From NCBI GenBank assembly GCA_022510815.1, contig JAFLST010000020.1, forward strand, positions 1 to 50,128: a DNA stretch of 50,128 nt, given 5' to 3'. How positions within the stretch are numbered: the stretch's first letter is position 1; every line of letters starts with the position of its first letter. This document shows positions 1-8,383 of the stretch, piece after piece. The translations under genes and the position numbers were made by a program. The DNA is from Christensenellaceae bacterium. Its GTDB lineage: Bacteria > Bacillota > Clostridia > Christensenellales > Aristaeellaceae. A model generated the notes under the pieces. The model was not told the origin of the DNA. It saw only the letters and a program-made list of their open reading frames with translations, and searched no databases.

Positions 1-536
1 TCACCAAGCCCATCGAGGCCATGAAGCAGGGCATCGCCTACCTGCCCGAGGACCGCAAGGACGACGGCATCATCGCCGATCTGAGCGTGCGGGACAACAT
101 CATCCTCGCGCTGCAGGTGCTGCGCGGCTTCTGGAAGCCCATCTCGCAGGTTGAGGCCGAGGCCTTCGCAGACGAATACATCAAGGCGCTCGAGATCAAG
201 ACGGCTTCCTCCGAGACGCCGATCAAGTCGCTCTCCGGCGGCAATCAGCAGAAGGTCATTCTGGCCCGCTGGCTGCTGACCCATCCCAAGTACCTCATCC
301 TTGACGAGCCCACCCGCGGCATCGACGTGGGCACCAAGACCGAGATTCAGCGTCTGGTGCTCAAGCTCGCCGAGGAAGGCATGAGCGTCACCTTTATCTC
401 CTCCGAGATCGAGGAAATGCTGCGCACCTGCTCCCGGCTGATCGTCATGCGCGACCGCAACATCGTCGGCGAGCTGCGCGGGGGCGAACTGACGCAGGAC
501 AACGTGATGCAGACCATTGCGGGAGGTGTGGACTGA
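1..536 (+). CDS. CUT2 sugar ABC transporter ATP-binding protein, C-terminal part (partial)
   Basis: The open frame enters from the left edge, so only about the last 178 residues are visible. They correspond to the second nucleotide-binding domain of a double-ABC sugar ATPase (RbsA/MglA/YtfR family). Seen directly: an ABC signature LSGGNQQKV near nt 231, then Walker B with D-loop (YLILDEPTRGID, near nt 292), then an H-loop-region sequence FISSEIEEML typical of this subfamily. The stop overlaps the next ATG by one base (TGATG), so translation is coupled to the first permease. Two permease genes follow instead of one, which is the layout of the E. coli galactofuranose importer YtfQ-YtfR-YtfT-YjfF; the binding protein would lie upstream of the window. 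The substrate cannot be inferred. Confidence 0.93.
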   Translation, partial: TKPIEAMKQGIAYLPEDRKDDGIIADLSVRDNIILALQVLRGFWKPISQVEAEAFADEYIKALEIKTASSETPIKSLSGGNQQKVILARWLLTHPKYLILDEPTRGIDVGTKTEIQRLVLKLAEEGMSVTFISSEIEEMLRTCSRLIVMRDRNIVGELRGGELTQDNVMQTIAGGVD

Positions 537-1612
537 TGGCGAATAAAAAACCGGCTCTTCAGTGGAGCAAGTACGCTCAGCTTCTGATGCCCATTCTGTC
601 CATCCTGCTGATCGTGGTGTTCAACCTGATCCGCGATCCCAGCTTCTTCTCCGTTTCGCTGACCACCAACAACAGCGGCAACACCGTGCTGTCCGGCAAC
701 CTCATCAGCATCCTGAACGGCGCGTCCGAGCTGGCGATCATCGCCATGGGCATGACGCTGGTCACCGCTGCCGCCGGCGGACAGGATATCAGCGTCGGCG
801 CGCTGGCAGCCATCGCGGGAAGCGTCTTCGTCAAGATCCTGCGCGCGGGGACCATCACGCCCCTGACGATGCTCCTCGGCTTTGTGGCCTGCTGCGTTGT
901 CGCGGCCATCTTCGGCGCGTTCAACGGCACGCTGGTCGCGGTGTTCAAGATTCAGCCCATGATCGCCACGCTGGTGCTCTACACCTGCGGCCGCTCCGTG
1001 GCCTACTGGATCAACGGCGGCGCGACGCCCACTATCTCCAGCCCGCTGATCACGGCGCTGGGCAGCTTCATTCCCGGGAGTCCGATTCCCACGCCGATCC
1101 TCATCGTGGTGCTGGTCGGCATTCTCTTCTCGCTGGTGTTCCGCTTCACGACGCTGGGGCTTTACACCCAGACCGTGGGTATCAACCAGCGCGCGGCAAG
1201 GCTCAACGGCATCAACACCGTGGGCGTCAAGCTGCTCTCCTTCATGATTCTGGGCGTGTGCTGCGCCATCGCGGGCTGCATCGCGCTGAGCCGCCTGAGC
1301 CTCATCAACCACGAAACTATCCTGCTCGAGATCGAGATGGACGCCATCCTCGCGGTCGCCATCGGCGGCAATGCTCTGGGCGGCGGCAAGTTCAAGATGG
1401 CGGGCTCCGTCCTCGGCGCTTACGCCATTCAGGCGCTGACCACCACGCTCTACGCCATGAAGGTGCCCTCGACGGATATCAAGGCGTACAAGGCTGTGGT
1501 GATTATCCTCATCGTGGTCATCGGCTCGCCCATGGTCAAGCAGCATGTCAGCCGCCTGTGGGCCAAGCTGCGCCCGGCTCCGGCTTCCGCTGTCAGAAAG
1601 GAGGCGGCTTAA
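536..1612 (+). CDS. CUT2 sugar ABC transporter permease 1 (YtfT/RbsC-like)
   Basis: A 358-residue polytopic membrane protein of the BPD_transp_2 (RbsC/YtfT) family that forms half of the translocation pore of a monosaccharide importer. The N-terminus is short and basic, followed by about eight to ten hydrophobic helices. The conserved region GMTLVTAAAGGQDISVGALA lies near residue 80 and AVAIGGNALGGGKFKM in the C-terminal half; both are hallmarks of this family. It starts inside the stop codon of the ATPase gene and ends one base before the ATG of the second permease, so the three genes form one operon. Length is normal for the family. Assignment as the first (YtfT-like) permease rests on gene order. 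Confidence 0.93.
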   Translation: MANKKPALQWSKYAQLLMPILSILLIVVFNLIRDPSFFSVSLTTNNSGNTVLSGNLISILNGASELAIIAMGMTLVTAAAGGQDISVGALAAIAGSVFVKILRAGTITPLTMLLGFVACCVVAAIFGAFNGTLVAVFKIQPMIATLVLYTCGRSVAYWINGGATPTISSPLITALGSFIPGSPIPTPILIVVLVGILFSLVFRFTTLGLYTQTVGINQRAARLNGINTVGVKLLSFMILGVCCAIAGCIALSRLSLINHETILLEIEMDAILAVAIGGNALGGGKFKMAGSVLGAYAIQALTTTLYAMKVPSTDIKAYKAVVIILIVVIGSPMVKQHVSRLWAKLRPAPASAVRKEAA

Positions 1613-2704
1613 ATGTCCAATCCCATCAAGAAGCGCCGCAGAGAGCCGCTTACCGATACCCAGCTTCTGCTCACCATCACGGTGTGCATCTTCTTCGGCA
1701 TGTACTTCCTTGCCATGGCTGTCTGGGGCGGCGGCTTCCTGCGCTGGCAGCAGGTCTTTGACATGCTCAACAACAACGCCTCCCTCATTATCGTCGCCTG
1801 CTCGCTGACCATCGTCATGATCGGCGGCGGCATCGACATCTCCGTGGGCGGCGTCACGGCGCTGGTCGTCATGTCCTGCGTCGTTCACCTCAACAGCGGC
1901 GGCAGCATCCTTTCATCCATCCTGCTGGCGGTCGGCATCGGGCTGGCTTTCGGCGTGGTGCAGGGGTATCTGGTCGCTTACCTCGAGATTCAGCCGTTCA
2001 TCATCACGCTGGCGGGCATGTTCTTTGCCCGCGGCATGACGACCATCGTCAGCGTCGATCCGCAGAAGGCCGCTCACGAGGGCTTCCTGAAGCTGATGAG
2101 CACGAAGGTCGAAATCCCGTGGCTGGGCTACACGGCGAAGAACGGCAACCTGATCCCGGCCCGCATGGAGATCGGCGTGATTGTCGCGCTGGTGATCGTC
2201 GCGCTGGTGTATCTCATGCTGCGCAAGACCCGCCTCGGCCGCAACATCTACGCGCTGGGCGGCAACAGCCAGAGCGCGCTCATGCTGGGCATCAATGTCA
2301 AGCGCACGAAGTTCATCTCCTATCTCATCAGCGGCCTGCTGGCGGGCATCGGCGGCTTCGTGTTCATGATGCACACCGGCGCCGGCAACGCGACGAACGC
2401 CGCGGGCGCGGAGATGAACGCCATTGCTTCGGCCATCATCGGCGGCACGCTGCTCACCGGCGGCGTCGGCAACGTGATCGGTACGCTCTTCGGCGTTATG
2501 ACGCTGACGACCATCAAGTCGATCGTGACCGTGTCCGGTCTGCGCGATCCGTGGTGGCAGAGCATCACCACCGGCGCGATGCTGTGCTTCTTCATTCTGC
2601 TGCAGAGCGTGGTGCTTTCCAACCGCGGCAAGGGCGGACTCAAGCAGATGCTGCCGCCGTGGCTGCGCGCCAAGGAAAAGGCGGATGGAGGATTGTCCTC
2701 CTGA
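1613..2704 (+). CDS. CUT2 sugar ABC transporter permease 2 (YjfF-like)
   Basis: A 363-residue RbsC/YjfF family permease, paralogous to the preceding gene. Seen directly: a basic N-terminus (KKRRREPLTD), an N-terminal transmembrane helix, the family motif GGGIDISVGGVTALV near residue 70, and ASAIIGGTLLTGGVGNVIGT in the C-terminal half. The tail is amphipathic and cytoplasmic. It begins immediately after the stop of permease 1 with no gap, and the operon ends here at a strong terminator 20 bases downstream. Two different permeases for one ATPase imply a heterodimeric pore, as known for YtfT/YjfF. The sugar transported is unknown; pentose, galactofuranose and related sugars are all possible for this family. 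Confidence 0.92.
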   Translation: MSNPIKKRRREPLTDTQLLLTITVCIFFGMYFLAMAVWGGGFLRWQQVFDMLNNNASLIIVACSLTIVMIGGGIDISVGGVTALVVMSCVVHLNSGGSILSSILLAVGIGLAFGVVQGYLVAYLEIQPFIITLAGMFFARGMTTIVSVDPQKAAHEGFLKLMSTKVEIPWLGYTAKNGNLIPARMEIGVIVALVIVALVYLMLRKTRLGRNIYALGGNSQSALMLGINVKRTKFISYLISGLLAGIGGFVFMMHTGAGNATNAAGAEMNAIASAIIGGTLLTGGVGNVIGTLFGVMTLTTIKSIVTVSGLRDPWWQSITTGAMLCFFILLQSVVLSNRGKGGLKQMLPPWLRAKEKADGGLSS

Positions 2705-2724
2705 CGGCATAGGCGAATGAAACG

Positions 2725-2757
2725 AAGGACTGCCCCTGATCAGGGGCAGTCCTTTTG
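2725..2757. terminator. Bidirectional intrinsic terminator
   Basis: A perfect inverted repeat with 15-base arms (AAGGACTGCCCCTGA and its complement) is followed by TTTT, and preceded by A residues on the other strand. It lies between the convergent ends of the sugar permease operon and the LysR gene, so it can serve both. Confidence 0.9.
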
Positions 2758-2818
2758 CGCGATCACCGAATTCTGCCTGTGCTTTCACGGGCATCAAGCG
2801 CCCACAGGCAAGCATCCC

Positions 2819-3724
2819 TCAGCCACGCTCCCGCTCAGCCATGGCCTTGGCGATGACGTCCACAAAAGACCTGACCGCGTCAGAGGGCTTCTTCGCGTAC
2901 AGAATGCCGTAGGGCATTTCGTACCTCCACTCCACCGGGATCGTCACCAGCGACGGATGCAGCCCGGCCCAAATGTCGATCGTTTCCATCAGATACCCCT
3001 GCTGCTCGCACAGGTTAAACGTGGATATGTCGTAATACCCGTCGAAATCGACGACCCGGATGCCCGGATGCTCCCGGAGAATGTCGTCCCGGATCGCGTC
3101 GACCACATAGGATTCGCCGCGCCTGATCAGCAGCAGCGACTCCCCTTTCAGGTCGTCCCATGTGAGGACGGCCTTTTTCGCAAGCGGATGCTTCTTCGAC
3201 ATTGCCACCGCGCACCGGCAGGCACGCAAGGGCAGAAAGCTGTAATTCATCGTCAGCGCCGCGCTGCCGCAGGGCGTCACGAAACAGTCGATCTTATCGC
3301 CCAGACTGTTCAGCATGGCGCTCAGGCTGTCCGTGTCGTCGTTGAACGGCACCATGCTGAACTGATACTCCTGCCCGTCCGGGTGAATCCGCTCCCACAG
3401 CTCCACCAGACCGTTGCAGGGGCGCATCATGGATGTGCCAATGCGAATGGTCCGCAACACAGCGCCGCCGATGCGCCGGGTTTCCCGAACAGCTTCCTCC
3501 GACAGCCGCATCAGCCTCGTGCCGCTGTCATACAGCGCCCGCCCCGCGGCGGTCAGCATGACGCCATGGTTCGTCCGCTCGAACAGGGGCACGCCGATAT
3601 GCTTTTCCAGCGCGTTGATCTGGTTCATCACCGAGACCTTTGACACATACAGCCTCTCCGACGCGGCGGAAAAGCTGCCGCAGTCAGCTGCCTTCAGGAA
3701 GGTTTTGATGGACGGACTGAGCAC
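2819..3724 (-). CDS. LysR-family transcriptional regulator
   Basis: A 301-residue LysR regulator. The N-terminal winged helix-turn-helix is plain (FSAASERLYVSKVSVMNQ followed by LEKHIGVPLFER), and the rest is the substrate-binding-like effector domain. I chose the GTG start at 3724 because it has a GAGGTGAT ribosome binding site seven bases upstream and gives the usual family N-terminus; the longer open frame would read through the promoter. It is divergent from the MATE exporter gene across a 108-base gap that carries an inverted repeat, which suggests that it controls the exporter and itself. The effector is not predictable. The 3' end meets the sugar operon terminator. Confidence 0.9.
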   Translation of the reverse strand: MLSPSIKTFLKAADCGSFSAASERLYVSKVSVMNQINALEKHIGVPLFERTNHGVMLTAAGRALYDSGTRLMRLSEEAVRETRRIGGAVLRTIRIGTSMMRPCNGLVELWERIHPDGQEYQFSMVPFNDDTDSLSAMLNSLGDKIDCFVTPCGSAALTMNYSFLPLRACRCAVAMSKKHPLAKKAVLTWDDLKGESLLLIRRGESYVVDAIRDDILREHPGIRVVDFDGYYDISTFNLCEQQGYLMETIDIWAGLHPSLVTIPVEWRYEMPYGILYAKKPSDAVRSFVDVIAKAMAERERG

Positions 3725-3737
3725 AGGATCACCTCGC

Positions 3738-3760
3738 GGCGTTAAGTTTATTTTAACGCC
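3738..3760. promoter_or_regulatory. Inverted repeat, candidate LysR operator
   Basis: GGCGTTAA and TTAACGCC form perfect eight-base arms around a seven-base AT-rich spacer. It lies 14 to 36 bases upstream of the lysR GTG, close to the predicted lysR transcription start. LysR proteins usually bind such interrupted palindromes (T-N11-A class) and repress their own gene. Binding is inference. Confidence 0.5.
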
Positions 3761-3790
3761 ATGGTAACATATTGGCGTCTTCCGCGTCAA
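3761..3790 (-). promoter_or_regulatory. Predicted lysR promoter
   Basis: On the minus strand TTGACG (3790-3785), an 18-base spacer and TACCAT (3766-3761) make a moderate sigma-A promoter. The inverted repeat at 3738-3760 would overlap its transcription start, consistent with autoregulation. Confidence 0.4.
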
Positions 3791-3802
3791 GGCCTGACGG
3801 CG

Positions 3803-3808
3803 TATAAT
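3803..3808 (+). promoter_or_regulatory. Candidate -10 element for the MATE exporter gene
   Basis: A perfect TATAAT lies 25 bases before the chosen start of the exporter gene. No good -35 hexamer is placed at 16-18 bases upstream, which would fit a promoter that needs an activator such as the divergent LysR protein. That role is inference. Confidence 0.4.
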
Positions 3809-3832
3809 TTGAATGAAGGGCTGGTGAACGGA

Positions 3833-5218
3833 TTGAACGGCAAGTCGATGACCGAAGGAGCGCCGTGGAAGCACATTCTGCGGTTTGCCCTGCCCGTGTT
3901 AGCGGGCTCGCTGCTTCAGCAGCTCTATAACACCGTCGACAGCATCGTGGTCGGCAATTTCTCCGGCGAGGCGGCGCTCTCGGCGGTCGGCACGACAGGC
4001 AGCTTTGCCTTCCTGTTTCTGGCGCTGGCGACGGGCTTTTCCGCGGGAAACGGCGTGCTCGTGGCCCAGCATTACGGCGCGGGCGACGAGAAGCAGGTGC
4101 GGGCTTATGCCTCCACCGGCATCCTGCTGATGATGGGCATGGGCCTGCTGTCCGCCGTCGCGGGGTTTGCGGTGGCCCGGCCAGCCTATACCCATCTGGT
4201 GGCTGTCCCGGAGGAGTTTCTGGAGCTCACCCTCCAGTATTTCCGCATCTACGCGCTGGGCCTGATCTTCCAGTTTGGCTACAACATCTTCTCGTCCATC
4301 CTGCGGGCCGTGGGCGACAGCGCGGCGACCCTGTATTTTCTCCTTATCGCCTCCGTGTCGAACGTCCTGCTTGACCTGCTCTTTGTCGCCGGTTTCCGCT
4401 GGGGCGTCATCGGCGCGGCGCTGGCGACGAATATCGCGCAGGCGGGCTCCTTTGTGGCGGCGTATATCTACATGACCCGAAAATACCCCATGTTCCGCTT
4501 CGGGCTGAAATCGTTCACTTGGGACGGCAGCCTCGCGAAAAGAACCCTGACGACGGGCTTTCCCATCGCGCTGCAGCTCATCATCGTTTCCTTCGGTCTC
4601 ACCTTCATTCAGCGGGCGGTCAACGGCTTCGGACAGACCATGACGGCCTCCTTCACCGTCGGCTACAGGATCGAGCTGTACATGAACCTGCCCTGCAACG
4701 CCTTCCAGACCACGCTGGCGACCTACACCGGGCAGAACATCGGCGCGGGAAAGCCGGAGCGGGTGAAGCGGGGCGCGCGGCAGGCAATCCTGATGTCCTT
4801 CCTGATGACGCTGTGCATCTCGACCCTCGTGTGGCTTTTCACCGCAAGGATTATCAGCCTGTTCGGGCTGAGCGATCAGGCGGCCATCTACTGCAACGCG
4901 CACATCAGAACCATCGCGCTGATCAACGTCATCATGTCGGTCTATATCCCGCTGTTCGGCGTCTTTCAGGGCACGAAGCACGGCGGCGCGGCGACCGTTG
5001 TGGCTGTCGGCGCGCTGGGCATGCGGGTCCTCTCCACCTACCTGTTCCGATACAGCTCCCTGTTCGGGCACACGATCATCTGGTGGAACGGGCTGTTCGG
5101 CTTTGGCACAGGGCTCATCATCACATGGACGTATTATCTGAGCGGCCGCTGGCAGAGGGGCGCTGTCCTTGAACGCCAAGCGGCCCCTGGCATGGAGCGC
5201 GGAGGAGACAGCCTATGA
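3833..5218 (+). CDS. MATE family efflux transporter
   Basis: A 461-residue MATE exporter with about twelve hydrophobic helices; the family expels cationic drugs or metabolites using a sodium or proton gradient. The N-terminus MTEGAPWKHILRFALPVLAG followed by QQLYNTVDSIVVG is the classic signature of the clostridial DinF/NorM-like branch. The start is uncertain: TTG at 3833 gives the usual length before the TEG motif, while GTG 3824 and ATG 3848 are in frame alternatives. It is divergent from the LysR gene and its stop overlaps the ATG of the flavodoxin-like reductase (ATGA), so the two are co-translated. The C-terminus is short and charged, as usual. Confidence 0.88.
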   Translation: MNGKSMTEGAPWKHILRFALPVLAGSLLQQLYNTVDSIVVGNFSGEAALSAVGTTGSFAFLFLALATGFSAGNGVLVAQHYGAGDEKQVRAYASTGILLMMGMGLLSAVAGFAVARPAYTHLVAVPEEFLELTLQYFRIYALGLIFQFGYNIFSSILRAVGDSAATLYFLLIASVSNVLLDLLFVAGFRWGVIGAALATNIAQAGSFVAAYIYMTRKYPMFRFGLKSFTWDGSLAKRTLTTGFPIALQLIIVSFGLTFIQRAVNGFGQTMTASFTVGYRIELYMNLPCNAFQTTLATYTGQNIGAGKPERVKRGARQAILMSFLMTLCISTLVWLFTARIISLFGLSDQAAIYCNAHIRTIALINVIMSVYIPLFGVFQGTKHGGAATVVAVGALGMRVLSTYLFRYSSLFGHTIIWWNGLFGFGTGLIITWTYYLSGRWQRGAVLERQAAPGMERGGDSL

Positions 5219-5724
5219 ATCAGAGCATCATCATTCTCAACGGCGCCGCCAGAAGAAACGGCAGCACAGCCAAGCTGATCGACGCCTTCGCGGACGGCGC
5301 GAGGGCCGCGGGGCATCGGGTGAAGACCTTCCATCTTGACGGCATGAACATCCACGGCTGCAAGGGATGCCTGCGCGCCGGCAGGGACCCCCAGAGCCCC
5401 TGCAGCCAGAAGGACGACATGGATCAAATCTATGCGGCGTATGAGGACGCCGACGTGGTGGTGTTCGCGTCGCCGCTGTACTTCTGGACGGTCACCGGCA
5501 CGCTGAAAACCGCCGCTGACAGGCTCTACGCCGAGCTGGAATGCCTCGGATACGGCAGGTTCCCGAAGAAAAGCGTCCTGCTGATGACCGCGGACGGCGG
5601 CGATTACGCTCAGGCCGTGACGTGGTATCGGACATATGAAAGGAATCTCGGATGGACGAATCTGGGCGAGGTGCTGGGCAAGGGAAAGACAAAAGAGGCC
5701 TATCAGCTCGGGGCGTCCCTCTGA
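5215..5724 (+). CDS. Flavodoxin-family NAD(P)H-dependent oxidoreductase
   Basis: A 169-residue flavodoxin-fold protein of the NADPH-dependent FMN reductase type. Seen: an N-terminal beta strand followed by a phosphate-binding loop (NGAARRNGSTA), a CKGC motif near residue 45 with a further Cys in SPCSQKDDM, and the flavin-contact segment SPLYFWTVTG. The cysteine pattern matches the subgroup annotated as iron-sulfur flavoprotein-like reductases, although the spacing here gives too few cysteines for a firm cluster claim. It is translationally coupled to the MATE gene. The pair could detoxify and export the same compound; that is inference. A terminator follows 18 bases after the stop. Confidence 0.85.
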   Translation: MNQSIIILNGAARRNGSTAKLIDAFADGARAAGHRVKTFHLDGMNIHGCKGCLRAGRDPQSPCSQKDDMDQIYAAYEDADVVVFASPLYFWTVTGTLKTAADRLYAELECLGYGRFPKKSVLLMTADGGDYAQAVTWYRTYERNLGWTNLGEVLGKGKTKEAYQLGASL

Positions 5725-5742
5725 TATGCCAAACGCCCATTA

Positions 5743-5777
5743 GAGCCTTTCTCCGCCGTGAGAAGGGCTCCGTTTTT
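5743..5777 (+). terminator. Intrinsic terminator after the MATE/reductase operon
   Basis: GAGCCTTTCTC and GAGAAGGGCTC pair over eleven positions with one G-T wobble around a six-base loop and are followed by CGTTTTT. Confidence 0.85.
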
Positions 5778-5780
5778 CTG

Positions 5781-5810
5781 TTGGCCTTTCCCGGCGTTTT
5801 ATGCTATACT
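5781..5810 (+). promoter_or_regulatory. Predicted promoter of the C39-like/GH43/nitroreductase operon
   Basis: TTGGCC (5781-5786), an 18-base spacer and TATACT (5805-5810) lie directly after the preceding terminator and about 37 bases before the first start codon. Confidence 0.55.
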
Positions 5811-5847
5811 GCTGATGGAAACAGCATTCACCAAGGAGATTGCCGCC

Positions 5848-6216
5848 ATGAAGAAAATCAGCTACATCAGTCAGCCCACGGAATACTTATGCGGTCAGGC
5901 CTGCGTCGCCATGCTGGCGGGCGTGACGGTCGATGAAGTCGTCTCCGTCATGCAAAACGACAAGGGCACGGGAAAGAAGGACATTGAGAGGGCGCTGAAC
6001 CATTTCGGCATCCGTCAGGCCAAGACGATGACGAAAGCCGACAACGCCTCCGCGCTGCCGAGGGCCTGCATTCTGAAAGTCCTCCTGCCCAGATACGGTC
6101 ACTGGGTCCTGTACTACGATGGGAAGTATTATGACCCGGAATTCGGCCTGTCGGAAGAACTGTATCCCAAGGCAAGGGTTCAGTCCTATCTGGAGATTTT
6201 CATGGACGAGGAATAG
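5848..6216 (+). CDS. C39-like papain-fold cysteine peptidase domain protein
   Basis: A 122-residue protein made of little more than a peptidase C39-like domain. Candidate catalytic residues visible in order are Gln9 (oxyanion hole), Cys15 in YLCGQAC, His85 in RYGHWVLYYDG and Asp96 in YYDPEFG. No signal peptide, transmembrane helix or ABC module is attached, so this is a free cytosolic domain and not a bacteriocin exporter. ATG 5848 is supported by AAGGAG nine bases upstream; the upstream in-frame extension would include the promoter. The GH43 gene starts 23 bases downstream. The substrate is unknown; the family includes peptidases and amidases acting on glycine-type peptides. Confidence 0.72.
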   Translation: MKKISYISQPTEYLCGQACVAMLAGVTVDEVVSVMQNDKGTGKKDIERALNHFGIRQAKTMTKADNASALPRACILKVLLPRYGHWVLYYDGKYYDPEFGLSEELYPKARVQSYLEIFMDEE

Positions 6217-6239
6217 ACGCGTCTTTATGGAGGTCAAAT

Positions 6240-7724
6240 ATGCGATACACAAACCCTGTCATCAAGGGCTTCTACCCCGATCCCAGCGTGTGCTTCGCCG
6301 ACGGCAAGTACTACCTCGTCGCCAGCTCCTTTCAGTATTTCCCGGGCGTGCCGCTCTTTGAGAGCGATGATCTGGTCAACTGGACGCAGATCGGCCATGT
6401 GCTGACGAGAAGGAATCAGGTGCATCTCGACAGGATCAACAGCTCCGGCGGCGTTTTCGCGCCGACGATCCGCCATCATCAGGGTCGGTTCTACATGGTC
6501 ACGACCAACGACACAACCCATGAGAACTTCTATGTGTACACCGACGACATCCACGGCGAATGGTCGGACCCGATCACCGTCGATCAGGGCGGCATTGACC
6601 CGTCGCTGCTCTTCGACGACGACGGACGCGCTTACTTCGTCAGCAACGGCAGCGACGATGACGGCGTGGGCGGCGTCGTTCAGTGCGAGATCAGCATCGA
6701 AACGGGCGAGAAGCTCTCCCCCAGCAGGTGCATCTGGCAGGGCTCCGGCGGCCGGTATCTGGAGAGCCCCCACGTCTACAAGATCAACGGGCAGTATTAC
6801 CTCATGGCGGCGGAGGGCGGCACGGAGTATGGCCACATGATCACCTATGCCCGCTCCCGCTCCGTCTGGGGCCCCTTTGAAGGCTATCCGCGCAACCCCG
6901 TGCTGACCAACCGCAACAAGGCCCCGGAGATCATTCAGGGCATCGGCCACGGCGATCTGATTCAGGATCAGCGCGGCGGGTGGCACATCCTCTCCCTCGG
7001 CTTCCGGCAGATACATCAGTGGATGCCCTATCACCACCTCGGTCGGGAGGTCTTTCTGACGCCCGTGACCTTCGGCCCGGACGGCTGGTTCACCGCGGGC
7101 GCCAACGGAACGACTGACAGAGAATACGACATTGCCGGCGACTTTGAGCAGCGGGAGAAGAAGCGCTACACCTTTGAAAACACCGACTGGAAGATCGACT
7201 GGTGCTATCTTCGCCATCCGCATGCCGGGAATTATGAGCTGAGCGGCAGCAGAGCCGTTCTGCACGGCACGGACGTTGACCTCCATCAGGCCGATTCGCC
7301 CACGTTCATCGGCATCCGGCAGCGGGATTTCAACATGGTGCTGTCGGCGGACGTAGCCATTGACGGCGGCGAGGGCGGCGTCACCGTTTACATGTGCGAA
7401 AACGAGCATTACGATCTGGCCCTGCGGAAGGGCAAAGACGGCTTCGAGGCCATCCTGAAGCTGAACATCGGCAACATCCGGCACGAGGAGGCCGCCGTGC
7501 CGCTGCCGGAGGGCAGGGCGACGCTGGTGATCCGCTCGGACAGCCAGACCTATCATTTCTATGTCAGGACGGGCGCGGAGGAGATTCACCTCGGATACGG
7601 CCTGTCGAAATATCTGTCCAGCGAGGTTTCGGGCGGGTTCACCGGGGTGGTGCTGGGGCTCTACGCGCAGGGCGGCACGGCCGCCTTCGAGAACTTCTCC
7701 GCCGACTATTCCGGCAATCCCTGA
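6240..7724 (+). CDS. Glycoside hydrolase family 43 (beta-xylosidase/arabinofuranosidase-like)
   Basis: A 494-residue intracellular GH43 enzyme. The N-terminal five-bladed propeller shows the expected acids: Asp14 in YPDPS (general base), Asp120 in GGIDPSLLF (pKa modulator) and Glu175 in LESPHVYK (general acid). Around residue 330 onward a C-terminal beta-sandwich of the XynB type follows (FIGIRQRDF, then GGVTVYMCENEHYDL), which in this family completes the active site. No signal peptide is present, so it acts on imported short oligosaccharides. GGAGGT precedes the ATG. It shares a transcript with a C39-like protein and a nitroreductase. Xylobiose or arabino-xylo-oligosaccharides are the likeliest substrates, but GH43 specificity cannot be read from sequence alone. 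Confidence 0.9.
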   Translation: MRYTNPVIKGFYPDPSVCFADGKYYLVASSFQYFPGVPLFESDDLVNWTQIGHVLTRRNQVHLDRINSSGGVFAPTIRHHQGRFYMVTTNDTTHENFYVYTDDIHGEWSDPITVDQGGIDPSLLFDDDGRAYFVSNGSDDDGVGGVVQCEISIETGEKLSPSRCIWQGSGGRYLESPHVYKINGQYYLMAAEGGTEYGHMITYARSRSVWGPFEGYPRNPVLTNRNKAPEIIQGIGHGDLIQDQRGGWHILSLGFRQIHQWMPYHHLGREVFLTPVTFGPDGWFTAGANGTTDREYDIAGDFEQREKKRYTFENTDWKIDWCYLRHPHAGNYELSGSRAVLHGTDVDLHQADSPTFIGIRQRDFNMVLSADVAIDGGEGGVTVYMCENEHYDLALRKGKDGFEAILKLNIGNIRHEEAAVPLPEGRATLVIRSDSQTYHFYVRTGAEEIHLGYGLSKYLSSEVSGGFTGVVLGLYAQGGTAAFENFSADYSGNP

Positions 7725-7762
7725 AGCCGCTGGAATCGGGACGCATCAAGGAGGAACCCATC

Positions 7763-8290
7763 ATGGAAAACAGACTGTTTGAGCTCGCCACCGCCAGACG
7801 CTCCGTGCGCAGGTATACCGGGGAGGCAATCCACCCGGACGTGCTGGGCGAGATCATGAAGGTCGCCCTGACCGCGCCCTGCTCCTTCGGTCATCGCCCG
7901 GTGGAATTCGTCGTTGTTCAGGACGCGGAGCGCATCCGGGCGCTGGCCGCCTGCAAGAGCCTGGGAGGCACGCAGATCATCGGCGCGGGAGCGGTCATCG
8001 TCGTCATGGTCAAGCTCGACCGGGGCGAGTTCTGGATCGAGGACGGCGCCATCGCCTCCGCCTATCTCCTGCTCGCCGCTGAGCAGTACGGCCTTGGCGC
8101 TTGCTGGGTGCACATCCGCAACCGCACCGGACAAAGAAAAACCTCCGACGAGGAGGTTCGCGGGCTGCTGGGCGTCCCGGACGGATACGCCGTCCTGAAC
8201 CTGATCGCTCTGGGCGGCAAGGCGGAGCGGAAGCAGGGATACACAGAATCGGATTATGACAAGGGCAAGATCCACTGCGAGCAGTACTGA
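7763..8290 (+). CDS. Nitroreductase family protein
   Basis: A 175-residue flavoprotein of the nitroreductase superfamily (FMN-dependent, NAD(P)H-consuming, dimeric). Typical features are the N-terminal basic motif ARRSVRRYTGEAIHPD that contacts the FMN phosphate, TAPCSFGHRPVEFVVV, and a C-terminal ALGGKAERK segment. The open frame extends upstream through the GH43 gene, but AAGGAGGAA seven bases before ATG 7763 and the family N-terminus fix the start. It is the last gene of its operon, 38 bases after GH43. The physiological substrate is unknown. Confidence 0.88.
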   Translation: MENRLFELATARRSVRRYTGEAIHPDVLGEIMKVALTAPCSFGHRPVEFVVVQDAERIRALAACKSLGGTQIIGAGAVIVVMVKLDRGEFWIEDGAIASAYLLLAAEQYGLGACWVHIRNRTGQRKTSDEEVRGLLGVPDGYAVLNLIALGGKAERKQGYTESDYDKGKIHCEQY

Positions 8291-8316
8291 CGCTCCATCC
8301 CCTTTGACTCAATGGC

Positions 8317-8359
8317 GCAAAAAAAGCCTGCGCTCCCGGCGCTCCGGGGGTGCAGGCTT
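8317..8359 (-). terminator. Intrinsic terminator of the FIST-GGDEF gene
   Basis: Read on the minus strand, AAGCCTGC and GCAGGCTT form the stem with a GC-rich loop of about 20 bases, followed by a run of seven T. It lies 25 bases after the diguanylate cyclase stop and may also end the convergent nitroreductase transcript. Confidence 0.75.
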
Positions 8360-8383
8360 ATTCTGTCGGCGGTGAAGTCCGCC

